A stretch of 64,000 bases of DNA from Tragulus kanchil (lineage: Eukaryota; Chordata; Mammalia; Artiodactyla; Tragulidae): NCBI GenBank assembly GCA_022376925.1, contig JAIOJX010000005.1, positions 156,751,501 through 156,815,500 of the forward strand, in the 5' to 3' direction. The position numbers and the translations under genes were made by a program. Position 1 is the first letter of the stretch, and each line of letters begins with the position of its first letter. Of the stretch, positions 26,275-38,742 are shown piece after piece. The notes under the pieces are model-generated. The model saw nothing but the letters and a program-made list of their open reading frames with translations. It did not search any database and was not told the origin of the DNA.

Positions 26275-26440
26275 CAGGAAACTCTGTTCAGTGTCATGTG
26301 GCAGCCTAAATGGGAGGGAATTTGGGGGACAGTGGATTGCATGTACATGTATGACTGAGTCCCTTTTCTATCCACCTGAAACTGCCACAACATTGTTAGT
26401 TGGCTGTACGTCAATATAAAATAAAAAGTTTAAAAAAAAT
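26275..26440 (+). mobile_element. Cetartiodactyl L1-like 3' tail
   Basis: Contains gtatgactgagtcccttttc, cacctgaaactgccacaaca and cgtcaatataaaataaaaag in the order seen at the 3' ends of artiodactyl L1-derived copies, followed by an A-rich stretch. A duplicate lies at 27366-27531. Confidence 0.55.
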
Positions 26441-27365
26441 GTGGAAGAACCCTTACCATGTAATGGTGGGGTTGGGAGAGGGATGAAGGAAGCGCATGGA
26501 GACTGCTGTGTCGTGCAGAAGAGGGAATAACCTGGAGGGATGAGGGTGGGTTTCAGGAGCAGCCGCTGTTCAGCTGCCTCTTGAAATAAAGTCATCCTAC
26601 TGAGATGATAGAGAAGAACATTTGAGAACCAGAGAACAGCATGGTCCAAAAAGAACAGAGGTGTGCAAAAGCCTGGTGGGTGTGAACTGGCTAGAGGACT
26701 TGAAGTGGTTGAGTGTAGTTAGAGCACAAGATGCCCTGTCTGGTTGGAAGCAGCAGAAATGAGAGGCTAAGTCGAGGCCCAGTTGGTGAATCCATGAGGT
26801 CGGCAAGTGGCACAGAAACCGTAAATACTGTCAGATGGACATTAGAAGGACATGCCTGACAAACATAAGGAGAGTGTTAGAGCGGAGTCAGAGAGACAGT
26901 TAGGAAAATCTGAGATGCAGTTGTTCAGTCGTGAGTTGATGAGGTTCTGAAGCAAGGCAGTAACGTTGAAGAGATGAGTGGGAAGATTTATATGAGAGGA
27001 AATCAAAAGGCCTTTGTGACCAATTAAATGCCGCATTGGGGAAGGAGGATTCAAGGATGATTCCGAGCCATCCCATTTGACAGCTCTTTCTCAGCGGCCT
27101 GTTCTGGTCTCTTGGTGACAACATCAATGCTTTGATTTTTGGGAAATTGCAGGCCTAGTTGTCACATGAAACCGCATATCCGAGTAACTTCTTCTATTAC
27201 CATATTATGCGTTCAGCAAATCTGAATGAGCATGACACATATGTGAGGCTCTGTGCTTGTTCCTGGAGTAGCAAGTGCTGAGGTCAGGGAGCTCACAGAG
27301 AAGTGAAAGAGATGGACAAAAGTAAAGGAGCCCTTGGGTAACAAATAATGACCTGCGAGACAGCA

Positions 27366-27531
27366 CAGGAAACTCTGTTCAGTGTCATGTGGCAGCCTAA
27401 ATGGGAGGGAATTTGGGGGACAGTGGATTGCATGTACATGTATGACTGAGTCCCTTTTCTATCCACCTGAAACTGCCACAACATTGTTAGTTGGCTGTAC
27501 GTCAATATAAAATAAAAAGTTTAAAAAAAAT
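27366..27531 (+). mobile_element. Cetartiodactyl L1-like 3' tail (duplicate)
   Basis: Right-hand copy of 26275-26440 within duplication I. Confidence 0.55.
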
Positions 27532-28349
27532 GTGGAAGAACCCTTACCATGTAATGGTGGGGTTGGGAGAGGGATGAAGGAAGCGCATGGAGACTGCTGT
27601 GTCGTGCAGAAGAGGGAATAACCTGGAGGGATGAGGGTGGGTTTCAGGAGCAGCCGCTGTTCAGCTGCCTCTTGAAATAAAGTCATCCTACTGAGATGAT
27701 AGAGAAGAACATTTGAGAACCAGAGAACAGCATGGTCCAAAAAGAACAGAGGTGTGCAAAAGCCTGGTGGGTGTGAACTGGCTAGAGGACTTGAAGTGGT
27801 TGAGTGTAGTTAGAGCACAAGATGCCCTGTCTGGTTGGAAGCAGCAGAAATGAGAGGCTAAGTCGAGGCCCAGTTGGTGAATCCATGAGGTCGGCAAGTG
27901 GCACAGAAACCGTAAATACTGTCAGATGGACATTAGAAGGACATGCCTGACAAACATAAGGAGAGTGTTAGAGCGGAGTCAGAGAGACAGTTAGGAAAAT
28001 CTGAGATGCAGTTGTTCAGTCGTGAGTTGATGAGGTTCTGAAGCAAGGCAGTAACGTTGAAGAGATGAGTGGGGAAGATTTATATGAGAGGAAATCAAAA
28101 GGCCTTTGTGACCAATTAAATGCCCGCATTGGGGAAGGAGGATTCAAGGATGATTCCGAGCCATCCCATTTGACAGCTCTTTCTCAGCGGCCTGTTCTGG
28201 TCTCTTGGTGACAACATCAATGCTTTGATTTTTGAAGAGACAAGTTACTCATCCAGAGTTCTTCATTTGCCAAAGATGAGTTGGTCCCAGTATATGGTAA
28301 CATCTGACCTTTCCCCTGTGCTCTCCCTTGATAACTTCATGGGCAATGA

Positions 28350-28561
28350 TAAAAGTGAAAATGTCAATCACTCAGTCATGTCAAGCTCTTTTCAACCCCA
28401 TGAACTGTAGCCCACCAGGCTTCTGTCCCTGGAATTCTCCAAGCAAGAAAACGAGCAGATTGCCTTTTCTTGCTCCAAGGGATCTTCCAGATCCAGGGAT
28501 CAAATGCCAGTCTCCTGCACTGCAGGCAGATTCTTTACCCTCTGAACTACCAGGGAAGCCC
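28350..28561 (-). mobile_element. Bov-tA SINE
   Basis: Antisense Bov-tA with gtagcccaccaggcttctgt, ggatcttccagatccaggga, ctgcactgcaggcagattct and the head complement accagggaagccc. A duplicate lies at 29439-29650. Confidence 0.85.
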
Positions 28562-28567
28562 AGTGAT

Positions 28568-28624
28568 ACTATCAACTAAATAATCGTTGATAGTCATAGT
28601 TGAAGGACTAATAATAGTCCTTCA
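28568..28624. repeat. Two adjacent perfect hairpins
   Basis: First stem actatcaac/gttgatagt at 28568-28594 (9 bp, 9-nt loop). Second stem tgaaggacta/tagtccttca at 28601-28624 (10 bp, 4-nt loop ataa). Both lie just beyond the Bov-tA and recur at 29657-29713 in the duplicate. Confidence 0.8.
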
Positions 28625-29438
28625 TGACTTGTGCACACCAAGGATACAGCATCCCATTCACTACAGAAGTAGCAGAGTTAGTTCACAGCCTTCCCTGAAA
28701 ATAAGAAATACACTGCTCCCTGGTGATGTCAAAAACCTTTGGAAACGTGGGCTACAGAACGAAGTCCTGATCAGTTAAAATCTACAGGTACATCCTAAAG
28801 CTGCTAAGGCCCGTCCAAGTTTTTGCTCAGGTGCTAACAAGCACAAAACATAGTTTGCACGTAGCTTTCTTTTGCCATAAGCTGGAATAGTCATGCTTTC
28901 AGGAATCTGAAGTTTGTTATGCATCGAGGGTAAAAACGATCAGCTGAAAAATGCAGTTCTCGAAAGGCCTTTCATCCGTCACAGGCGTGTCCCTACATGG
29001 AATTCAGCAAGCTCTCACCATCTCCACAGTCAGGGCGGCCTTGGGTCCCTCAGGTGTTATTCACATCAGCCCTGCTCGACTCCTGGTTCTTGCCAACATG
29101 CCCCTGCTGGCTGCCGCCCTACTGGCATCCAGGATGCTCCAAGACTGGCTGCCAAGTGATGGCCTGCTCGGGCTGAAGATGAGGAGGCTAAGTGGCTGTT
29201 TTATTCCAGATTCAACTTTTAACCACATGCTCACAGCTTTCAGTTATAGCCATCCCATTTGACAGCTCTTTCTCAGCGGCCTGTTCTGGTCTCTTGGTGA
29301 CAACATCAATGCTTTGATTTTTGAAGAGACAAGTTACTCATCCAGAGTTCTTCATTTGCCAAAGATGAGTTGGTCCCAGTATATGGTAACATCTGACCTT
29401 TCCCCTGTGCTCTCCCTTGATAACTTCATGGGCAATGA

Positions 29439-29650
29439 TAAAAGTGAAAATGTCAATCACTCAGTCATGTCAAGCTCTTTTCAACCCCATGAACTGTAGC
29501 CCACCAGGCTTCTGTCCCTGGAATTCTCCAAGCAAGAAAACGAGCAGATTGCCTTTTCTTGCTCCAAGGGATCTTCCAGATCCAGGGATCAAATGCCAGT
29601 CTCCTGCACTGCAGGCAGATTCTTTACCCTCTGAACTACCAGGGAAGCCC
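29439..29650 (-). mobile_element. Bov-tA SINE (duplicate)
   Basis: Right-hand copy of the SINE at 28350-28561, produced by duplication J. Confidence 0.8.
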
Positions 29651-30403
29651 AGTGATACTATCAACTAAATAATCGTTGATAGTCATAGTTGAAGGACTAA
29701 TAATAGTCCTTCATGACTTGTGCACACCAAGGATACAGCATCCCATTCACTACAGAAGTAGCAGAGTTAGTTCACAGCCTTCCCTGAAAATAAGAAATAC
29801 ACTGCTCCCTGGTGATGTCAAAAACCTTTGGAAACGTGGGCTACAGAACGAAGTCCTGATCAGTTAAAATCTACAGGTACATCCTAAAGCTGCTAAGGCC
29901 CGTCCAAGTTTTTGCTCAGGTGCTAACAAGCACAAAACATAGTTTGCACGTAGCTTTCTTTTGCCATAAGCTGGAATAGTCATGCTTTCAGGAATCTGAA
30001 GTTTGTTATGCATCGAGGGTAAAAACGATCAGCTGAAAAATGCAGTTCTCGAAAGGCCTTTCATCCGTCACAGGCGTGTCCCTACATGGAATTCAGCAAG
30101 CTCTCACCATCTCCACAGTCAGGGCGGCCTTGGGTCCCTCAGGTGTTATTCACATAAGCCCTGCTCGACTCCCTGGTTCTTGCCAACATGCCCCCTGCTG
30201 GCTGCCGCCGCCTACTGGCATCCAGGATGCTCCAAGACTGGCTGCCAAGTGATGGCCTGCTCGGGCTGAGGATGAGGAGGCTAAGTGGCTGTTTTATTCC
30301 AGATTCAACTTTTAACCACATGCTCACAGCTTTCAGTTATGAAAGAATAGCTGTGTGACATCAACATTAGATGCCAAAGTAAGGACCCTTCACTGGGGCT
30401 TTT

Positions 30404-30737
30404 TTTTTTTTTTTTTTTTAAAGATTTATTTATTTATTTATTTTGGGCGGGGGTCGGGTTGGGGAGGGAGGGGAGCAGGCGGGCCACTTCTGTTGGTCTT
30501 TCATTTCTCCATTTTCATCCGTCTTTGTTCTTTGGCTCCTGTGGGCCTCCCATCACAGTGGCCTCTGTTGTCACAGAGCGCCGGCTCTGGGTACATGCGC
30601 TCCAGAGCTCCGGCTCGGTAATTGGACACATCGGTCAAGCCGCGCCGTGGCATGTGGGATCTTCCCAGGCCAGGGATCGAACCGGCGCCCCTTGCACTGC
30701 AAGGCAGTGTCCTTACCCACTGGACCACCAGGGGAAG
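30404..30737 (-). mobile_element. CHR-like SINE subfamily, copy 5
   Basis: Complete antisense element with T-rich start, complement of the gtgtccaattaccgagcc core and the tRNA-like head. Exact 18-bp target-site duplications cccttcactggggctttt at 30386-30403 and 30738-30755. Confidence 0.9.
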
Positions 30738-30755
30738 CCCTTCACTGGGGCTTTT

Positions 30756-32041
30756 AAGTTCGTCCATAAGCTTGTACCTCACACACTGGCTAATCTAAAG
30801 CAGATATAGGATTTAATTGAGATCACTTTTTCCAAAAGAAGGGTGAGACTCCCATATACACAGAGGTTCCCTCATCCTCCAGATACTCAGCAGCCAAAAT
30901 AAGTATGTTTTCGTTTAGCCTGGAAATATAGATGGTCTCCAAATGCCTGATAGTCTTATCTTGTTAATCAAAGCTGGGCCAGCAGGAGCCCCTCCCCGCT
31001 GCTGCTCAGCCCTGAGAATGAGAACAGGAGGTCTGGCCTCCCTTCCAGAGCCAACCAGACCTCAAAAAGTGCAATTGTGTTGGGGTAGGAGGGTGATTAA
31101 GAAGAAGCAGCTCTCAGCCTACCCTCTCTGCCCTGCCTGCTCTCGGCCATCAAGCCCGCCCCGCCTTTCTGTCAGAGCATAACTCAAGGCGAAGAAACAT
31201 GTGTATGACCAGCTACACACTGTCCAAGTCATAAACATGTATGTTAGAGAAATTTGGATCTATGAAACATAAAGAAAGGAAGAGCGGGAGGTTACTGGAA
31301 TGACACCTGAGGTAAATTTTAGGGAGAACAATGATTTGACAGAGAGAGGTAAGAGGAAGAAAATGAAGGATGGCTCAGAGTCAGAGGGGCAAGTTGTGTG
31401 GGAAGGAGAGAGCTGGTTGGCTTGGCTGGAGCATGAAACACCAGCTGGAGGGCAGAGGCAGACGTAGAACGGCAGCGCCTGACAGCCTCCAAGCGTAGGA
31501 TTTGTATTTAATACAAAAGACAGTTGGCAGTCACCATGGGGAATCAGAAGAGAGAGGTGATGATATAAAAATACAGTTACATTAAAGAATGGCCATCTGA
31601 TGGGATATCATGTGGTTATCTTTTTAACACTTTTGAAGCATTTCTGATTACACAGGAAATGTTTCGTGGTGTGATGAGAAACGAAAAGGATGAATGCAAG
31701 CTTTGTTTATGATATAATTTTAATTATGTTACATAGTCTCAACGTGTATGGGAAAATGTCCAAAGGAAAGTACACTGAAATATGGTTATTATCACTTGGT
31801 AGTCAGATTAGAGATTCCTTTTCTTTTTTAAAGTTTATTCCAAACATTCTACAAGGAATATATTATTTTAAAATCCGAAAAAAATTACATGTCCTTTAAG
31901 ATAAAATGTCAGAGGAATGTGACTGCATTGTAGGTTGGGGTTGATGAGGCTGGAGGCAGACTGACCAGTAGAGGTCTGCGCAGTGTTTAAGCTGTGAATT
32001 AGAAGCCTTGTCTCACATTGAGAGTGGAGTGTTTCAATGTT
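30756..32041. other. Unidentified sequence, part of duplication K
   Basis: The stretch 31290-31600 is purine-rich and resembles the very old dispersed repeat type also sensed near 48.9 kb. No gene recognised. Confidence 0.35.
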
Positions 32042-33356
32042 GTTGTGCACTTGCTCAGTTGTTTCTGACTCTTTGCAATCCCACGGACGGCAGCACGCCA
32101 GGTTTCCCTGTCCTTCACCGTTTCCTGGAGTTTGCTCAAATTCATGTCCATAGAGTTGGTGATGCCATCCAACCATCTCATCGTCTGTCGCCCCCTTCTT
32201 CTCCTGCCTTCAATCTTTCCCAGCATCAGCGTCTTTTCCAGTGAGTCAGCTCTTTTTGGCAAAATTTAGGTTCAGCCCTTTCTGTCGAGATAACTGGAGA
32301 ATGTATGACCAGCTACACACTGTCCAAGTCATAAACATGTATGTTAGAGAAATTTGGATCTATGAAACATAAAGAAAGGAAGAGCGGGAGGTTACTGGAA
32401 TGACACCTGAGGTAAATTTTAGGGAGAACAATGATTTGACAGAGAGAGGTAAGAGGAAGAAAATGAAGGATGGCTCAGAGTCAGAGGGGCAAGTTGTGTG
32501 GGAAGGAGAGAGCTGGTTGGCTTGGCTGGAGCATGAAACACCAGCTGGAGGGCAGAGGCAGACGTAGAACGGCAGCGCCTGACAGCCTCCAAGCGTAGGA
32601 TTTGTATTTAATACAAAAGACAGTTGGCAGTCACCATGGGGAATCAGAAGAGAGAGGTGATGATATAAAAATACAGTTACATTAAAGAATGGCCATCTGA
32701 TGGGATATCATGTGGTTATCTTTTTAACACTTTTGAAGCATTTCTGATTACACAGGAAATGTTTCGTGGTGTGATGAGAAACGAAAAGGATGAATGCAAG
32801 CTTTGTTTATGATATAATTTTAATTATGTTACATAGTCTCAACGTGTATGGGAAAATGTCCAAAGGAAAGTACACTGAAATATGGTTATTATCACTTGGT
32901 AGTCAGATTAGAGATTCCTTTTTCTTTTTTTAAAGTTTATTCCAAACATTCTACAAGGAATATATTATTTTAAAATCCGAAAAAAATTACATGTCCTTTA
33001 AGATAAAATGTCAGAGGAATGTGACTGCATTGTAGGTTGGGGTTGATGAGGCTGGAGGCAGACTGACCAGTAGAGGTCTGCGCAGTGTTTAAGCTGTGAA
33101 TTAGAAGCCTTGTCTCACATTGAGAGTGGAGTGTTTCAATGTTGTTGTGCACTTGCTCAGTTGTTTCTGACTCTTTGCAATCCCACGGACGGCAGCACGC
33201 CAGGTTTCCCTGTCCTTCACCGTTTCCTGGAGTTTGCTCAAATTCATGTCCATAGAGTTGGTGATGCCATCCAACCATCTCATCGTCTGTCGCCCCCTTC
33301 TTCTCCTGCCTTCAATCTTTCCCAGCATCAGCGTCTTTTCCAGTGAGTCAGCTCTT
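31202..33356. repeat. Tandem duplication K, period about 1100 bp
   Basis: Left copy 31202-32256 followed by about 45 bp (32257-32301) with no match, right copy 32302-33356. The right copy then continues as normal BovB sequence, so the right flank is genuine and the filler is not. Confidence 0.96.
32042..32256 (-). mobile_element. BovB LINE fragment (left, truncated by the duplication)
   Basis: Antisense RTE-type BovB 3' region: cttgctcagttgtttctgac, gttggtgatgccatccaacc, cccagcatcagcgtcttttc. It stops abruptly at the duplication filler. Confidence 0.85.
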
Positions 33357-33567
33357 TGCATCAGGTGGTCAAAATATTGGAGCTTCAGCTTCATCATCAG
33401 TTCTTCCAATAAATATTCATGGTTGATTTCCTGTAGAATTGACTGGTTTGATCTCCTTGCAGTCCAAGGGACTCTCAAGAGTCTTCTCCAACACTGTAGT
33501 TAGAAAGCATCAATTCTTCAGTGCTCAGACTTCTTCATGGGCCAGCTCTCACATCTGTACGTGACTA
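33142..33567 (-). mobile_element. BovB LINE fragment
   Basis: Antisense BovB continuing through attggagcttcagcttcatc, gactggtttgatctccttgc, tctcaagagtcttctccaac and cagctctcacatctgtacgt. It encodes only the end of the RTE reverse transcriptase region in reverse, with stops. Confidence 0.88.
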
Positions 33568-34572
33568 GTGGGATGTGGAAATGTGGTAAAGGAGGAAAAA
33601 TAGGAGAGGTTATCAGGGAAGAAAATAGGAGAGGAATAAGGACAGAAAGGACACTGTGAGGTTAGGTATTACATGTTCAAAGAGATGGAAATGGAAGCCC
33701 AATGTCAAAGGAAGGATAAAAGTGCTACCTAGTAATTAAGTTGAAAGTGGAGCGAGTTTTAGGCAAAATTCAATTCAATGTTGTCCTTTTTGTTTTAGGT
33801 GTCTATGGGATAGAAAAGTTAGGCTAGGGACTTTCTATTTGACACATTAACACAGGAGCCCTTAATAGAATTTCTCAATGACAGCTTTAATTTTCTGAGT
33901 TTTCTTTCATGTTAAACATTTGATCTGTGCTGAAGAAACAGTCTTGATCCCTCCAGTTCTATATCCAGTCATTCAGCTAATGAATATTTACTGAATACTC
34001 TTTCTGTAAAAGTACCAAGTCTGTAATCTAGCAACCGAAAAAAAAAAATATATATATATATATACTACTATACGAAAGACAGAACACAACAAGATCCATA
34101 AGACAGGGATAGTTACATTACTCTGGGCTTCTCAGTTGAGATATCCAGTGGGACCTCCATCTCCTGGCTTCACCCCGTCTCTGCAAACTCAGTTCTACTC
34201 TTCAGTGTGTCCTCTACCCCATTAGACTGCCTCTTAGCTCTTTTCCTGCATGCCATGCTCACTGTATCAGTTTGAAATGCTTTCAGCTGCAAATATTACT
34301 GTCTATTACTGTATTGACTTTTCATCTTCATATGCGTTGCTTCATGGGAACAAGATGTCTGCACTAGCTCCAGGCATCACATAATGTTCACATGCAAAGC
34401 AAGAAGAAGGGGGAGGGAATGAGGCTAGCCGATTCTCTTCTTGAGTTTGTCCCTTTATCAGGAAAGCACCACAAACTTTGTCATACATTTTCTTTGGTCA
34501 GAAATGTATTACACAGCTACCCTAGTGTGCTAGAAAGGCTGAGAGCATGGATATATGGATTTTCTAGCCTCT
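33568..34572. other. Unidentified AT-rich sequence with an (AT)n tract
   Basis: A poly-A then (TA)n microsatellite lies at about 34038-34065. No gene or named repeat recognised in the rest. Confidence 0.45.
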
Positions 34573-35323
34573 AGTGCTGCACTGTACAATGTGGTAGCCA
34601 CTAGCTAACTGTAACTGTTGAGACTTAAAATGAGGTTAGTGAAACTGAGGCTCTGAATTTCTAATTTAATTTAATTTTAATATTCTACATTATTAAATTA
34701 TAATAATGTTATTTTATATTTAATGTAAATATAAAAATGGAAGCAGTAAAAAACCTATCTCATTAGCTATAACTCTATTGTTTTGATAGGATTACATTTC
34801 ACTTTAATCTTACACTTTAATCATTGCATGACACAAGATTTTAATATTATAATACACGTCAACAGGCACATGCATTGTTTCTAGTACTAGACATAAGCAT
34901 TTCATTGACCGATTCTGTCAACATGAATGCAACTGTTAATAGGCAGTACTTTTCTTAGCACTCATTTTGGTTACTAGGAACCCTTTAAGGATGTTTAGAA
35001 AAATTGTAAATTCTATGAAACAGTAACTATAGATCGTGTTTCCAGTGATCCATATCTTATCTATTCAGTGTCTGAATTGAGATGTGCTATAAGTATAAAA
35101 TATGTAAAGGAGTTAAAATATTTATTATAAAACCAAATGCAAATATTTTAATTTTATAAGTATGTATTACATTTTGAACTTATAAATTTTGGATATATTG
35201 GGTTAAAGAAAGCATATTATTGAAATTGACTTTACCTGTTTCTTTTGATATTATTAATATGTCTACTAGAAAGCTTAAAATTAGGTATATATGACCTCCA
35301 TTATATTTTTATTGAACAGTGCT
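34573..35323. mobile_element. Old DNA transposon with short inverted ends
   Basis: Left end agtgctgcactgtacaat and right end attgaacagtgct are imperfect inverted repeats. Internal phrases (gaattgagatgtgctataag, ttggatatattgggttaaag, gtctactagaaagcttaaaa) match an abundant non-coding mammalian element whose ends read like tattggacagcgct. I recognise the type but not its formal name. No transposase frame is present. Confidence 0.6.
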
Positions 35324-35702
35324 TATATAGAGTGAAAGGAAGGCAACAGTGAGGAGGATTAGGGATAATTTTTAGGATAGCCAGCCATCAAGAGGGCTGG
35401 CCTCACTCATATCACCTGAGTCATCTGCCCATGAAGACTAAGTCTTCTCAACTATTAACTGGTACAGTGTAGTGTTCAATGAACATTAACTTTAAAACTG
35501 AGTTTTATCTTTGCTTAAGCAAGATCTAGTTCAGCTTTAAACATGTTTTCTAAAGCTGCCGATTCTCTTCTTGAGTTTGTCCCTTTATCAGGAAAGCACC
35601 ACAAACTTTGTCATACATTTTCTTTGGTCAGAAATGTATTACACAGCTACCCTAGTGTGCTAGAAAGGCTGAGAGCATGGATATATGGATTTTCTAGCCT
35701 CT

Positions 35703-36452
35703 AGTGCTGCACTGTACAATGTGGTAGCCACTAGCTAACTGTAACTGTTGAGACTTAAAATGAGGTTAGTGAAACTGAGGCTCTGAATTTCTAATTTAAT
35801 TTAATTTTAATATTCTACATTATTAAATTATAATAATGTTATTTTATATTTAATGTAAATATAAAAATGGAAGCAGTAAAAAACCTATCTCATTAGCTAT
35901 AACTCTATTGTTTTGATAGGATTACATTTCACTTTAATCTTACACTTTAATCATTGCATGACACAAGATTTTAATATTATAATACACGTCAACAGGCACA
36001 TGCATTGTTTCTAGTACTAGACATAAGCATTTCATTGACCGATTCTGTCAACATGAATGCAACTGTTAATAGGCAGTACTTTTCTTAGCACTCATTTTGG
36101 TTACTAGGAACCCTTTAAGGATGTTTAGAAAAATTGTAAATTCTATGAAACAGTAACTATAGATCGTGTTTCCAGTGATCCATATCTTATCTATTCAGTG
36201 TCTGAATTGAGATGTGCTATAAGTATAAAATATGTAAAGGAGTTAAAATATTTATTATAAAACCAAATGCAAATATTTTAATTTTATAAGTATGTATTAC
36301 ATTTTGAACTTATAAATTTTGGATATATTGGGTTAAAGAAAGCATATTATTGAAATTGACTTTACCTGTTTCTTTTGATATTATTAATATGTCTACTAGA
36401 AAACTTAAAATTAGGTATATATGACCTCCATTATATTTTTATTGAACAGTGC
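35703..36452. mobile_element. Old DNA transposon (duplicate)
   Basis: Right-hand copy of the element at 34573-35323, with one base change (gaaaactta against gaaagctta). Confidence 0.6.
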
Positions 36453-36471
36453 TTATATAGAGTGAAAGGAA

Positions 36472-38645
36472 GGCAACAGTGAGGAGGATTAGGGATAATT
36501 TTTAGGATAGCCAGCCATCAAGAGGGCTGGCCTCACTCATATCACCTGAGTCATCTGCCCATGAAGACTAAGTCTTCTCAACTATTAACTGGTACAGAGT
36601 AGTGTTCAATAAACCTTAACTATGATATATCGCTGAGATTATTCCTATTGCTATTAAATTCGGCCTTAAGCAAGATCTAGTTCAGCTTTAAACATGTTCT
36701 AGTCTAAAGCTGGTATCTTCTTTGACAACCTGAAAAAGTTTAGTACTTTTATTCATGCATGCACGCTCACTTTCATATTAAGCATCATTTTATATTGAAA
36801 TGAATGTACAAGAATGAAACAAGAAAGTTGATGCTTCAGGAGGAGCTGTGAAAAATTACCCAGAAGAGGTAGCACTTAAACTGAAATTAGAGGAATGAAT
36901 GGAAGCCTGCCTTGTGGAAAAGGGCATTTCAAACCAAGGAGGCAGTACTGCAAATGTCTAAAAGCACATAGGATATTTAGACAGTGTTGAAAATGTAGCC
37001 CCAGAATAAACTGCTTGAAATTGAAGATGGAATTTGGGCTTTCTCTAAGAGCAGAGTGGGAAATAAGGAGGATATTTCTCTACCCAGGGGAATGATAAGA
37101 AATGATGTGTTCTAATGTCTGTCTTTCTTACAAGGAATTTATCCTGATGTTGTTTCTCTGCCTTTTCAAGATACATGCTTATTTCATTAACTTAAAGGCT
37201 TTCTTATTTTCTAACAACACTGAAGCTATAAATTTGCCATTAATTACTGTTTTAGCTGCAGTCCACGAGATCTGATGTGAAAATATTAATATTGTTTTGA
37301 ATATTGTCTGCTTTCCTTTATGGTCTCTCTTTGACGCATAAGTAATTTGGAGATATCCTATAAGTGATCAAACCTATGGAATTTTTATTACTAATTTTTA
37401 AATTGTGCATTTATTTGGCTCCTGCTAGCCTTAGTTTCAGCATGTGGAATATTCACAGTGTCACATGGGGTCTTTCCATGTGACGCCTGAACTCTGGCTA
37501 CAGCACGCAAGCTCCAGAACATGTGAGCTCAGTAGTTGCCATGTGTGGCCTTAAGCCAGGGGGCAACAGTGAGGAGGATTAGGATAATTTTTAGGATAGC
37601 CAGCCATCAAGAGGGCTGGCCTCACTCATATCACCTGAGTCATCTGCCCATGAAGACTAAGTCTTCTCAACTATTAACTGGTACAGAGTAGTGTTCAATA
37701 AACCTTAACTATGATATATCGCTGAGATTATTCCTATTGCTATTAAATTCGGCCTTAAGCAAGATCTAGTTCAGCTTTAAACATGTTCTAGTCTAAAGCT
37801 GGTATCTTCTTTGACAACCTGAAAAAGTTTAGTACTTTTATTCATGCATGCACGCTCACTTTCATATTAAGCATCATTTTATATTGAAATGAATGTACAA
37901 GAATGAAACAAGAAAGTTGATGCTTCAGGAGGAGCTGTGAAAAATTACCCAGAAGAGGTAGCACTTAAACTGAAATTAGAGGAATGAATGGAAGCCTGCC
38001 TTGTGGAAAAGGGCATTTCAAACCAAGGAGGCAGTACTGCAAATGTCTAAAAACACATAGTATATTTAGACAGTGTTGAAAATGTAGCCCCAGAATAAAC
38101 TGCTTGAAATTGAAGATGGAATTTGGGCTTTCTCTAAGAGCAGAGTGGGAAATAAGGAGGATATTTCTCTACCCAGGGGAATGATAAGAAATGATGTGTT
38201 CTAATGTCTGTCTTTCTTACAAGGAATTTATCCTGATGTTGTTTCTCTGCCTTTTCAAGATACATGCTTATTTCATTAACTTAAAGGCTTTCTTATTTTC
38301 TAACAACACTGAAGCTATAAATTTGCCATTAATTACTGTTTTAGCTGCAGTCCACGAGATCTGATGTGAAAATATTAATATTGTTTTGAATATTGTCTGC
38401 TTTCCTTTATGGTCTCTCTTTGACGCATAAGTAATTTGGAGATATCCTATAAGTGATCAAACCTATGGAATTTTTATTACTAATTTTTAAATTGTGCATT
38501 TATTTGGCTCCTGCTAGCCTTAGTTTCAGCATGTGGAATATTCACAGTGTCACATGGGGTCTTTCCATGTGACGCCTGAACTCTGGCTACAGCACGCAAG
38601 CTCCAGAACATGTGAGCTCAGTAGTTGCCATGTGTGGCCTTAGCC
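36472..38645. repeat. Tandem duplication M, period 1090 bp, overlapping L
   Basis: Left copy 36472-37561, right copy 37562-38645. Differences include agggata against aggata and agcacataggat against aacacatagtat. The left copy ends inside a CHR SINE that is complete only in the right copy. Confidence 0.96.
37388..37551 (-). mobile_element. CHR SINE, cut by the duplication
   Basis: Left copy of the SINE at 38477-38742, truncated after the tgtggcctta region where duplication M joins. Confidence 0.7.
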
Positions 38646-38742
38646 TGAGGCATGCAGGGCCTTAGTTCCCCAACTAGGAATCAGATCACATCCCCTGCAT
38701 TGCAAGGTGAGTTTTGTATTGCCACTGGACCACCAGGAATTT
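38477..38742 (-). mobile_element. CHR SINE, complete
   Basis: Antisense CHR element ending in the head complement ccactggaccaccaggaatt. Exact target-site duplications cctatggaattttta lie at 38462-38476 and 38743-38757. It has the ordinary CHR core (ttgccatgtgtggccttag), not the variant core. Confidence 0.85.

Larger units (their letters stand above)
26061..28236. repeat. Tandem duplication I, period 1091 bp
   Basis: Left copy 26061-27140 plus 11 bp of non-matching end (27141-27151), right copy 27152-28236. Right-copy differences are single-base insertions (agtggggaag, gcccgcattg). Confidence 0.96.
28159..30339. repeat. Tandem duplication J, period 1089 bp, overlapping I
   Basis: Left copy 28159-29247, right copy 29248-30339. 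The 75-bp piece starting ccatcccatttgacagctc is present three times (27069, 28160, 29249). Indels in the right copy include actccctgg against actcctgg and gccgccgcc against gccgcc. Confidence 0.96.
34428..36709. repeat. Tandem duplication L, period 1130 bp
   Basis: Left copy 34428-35557, right copy 35558-36709. The last 110 bp of the left copy is aberrant. Positions about 35475-35515 differ from the same region in two other copies (36600-36665 and 37690-37755), which agree with each other. Confidence 0.95.

Noticed and set aside
26061..30339. True segmental duplication cluster
   Set aside because: Identical size class across unrelated sequences, indel-type differences and faulty copy ends fit assembly overlap better than segmental duplication.
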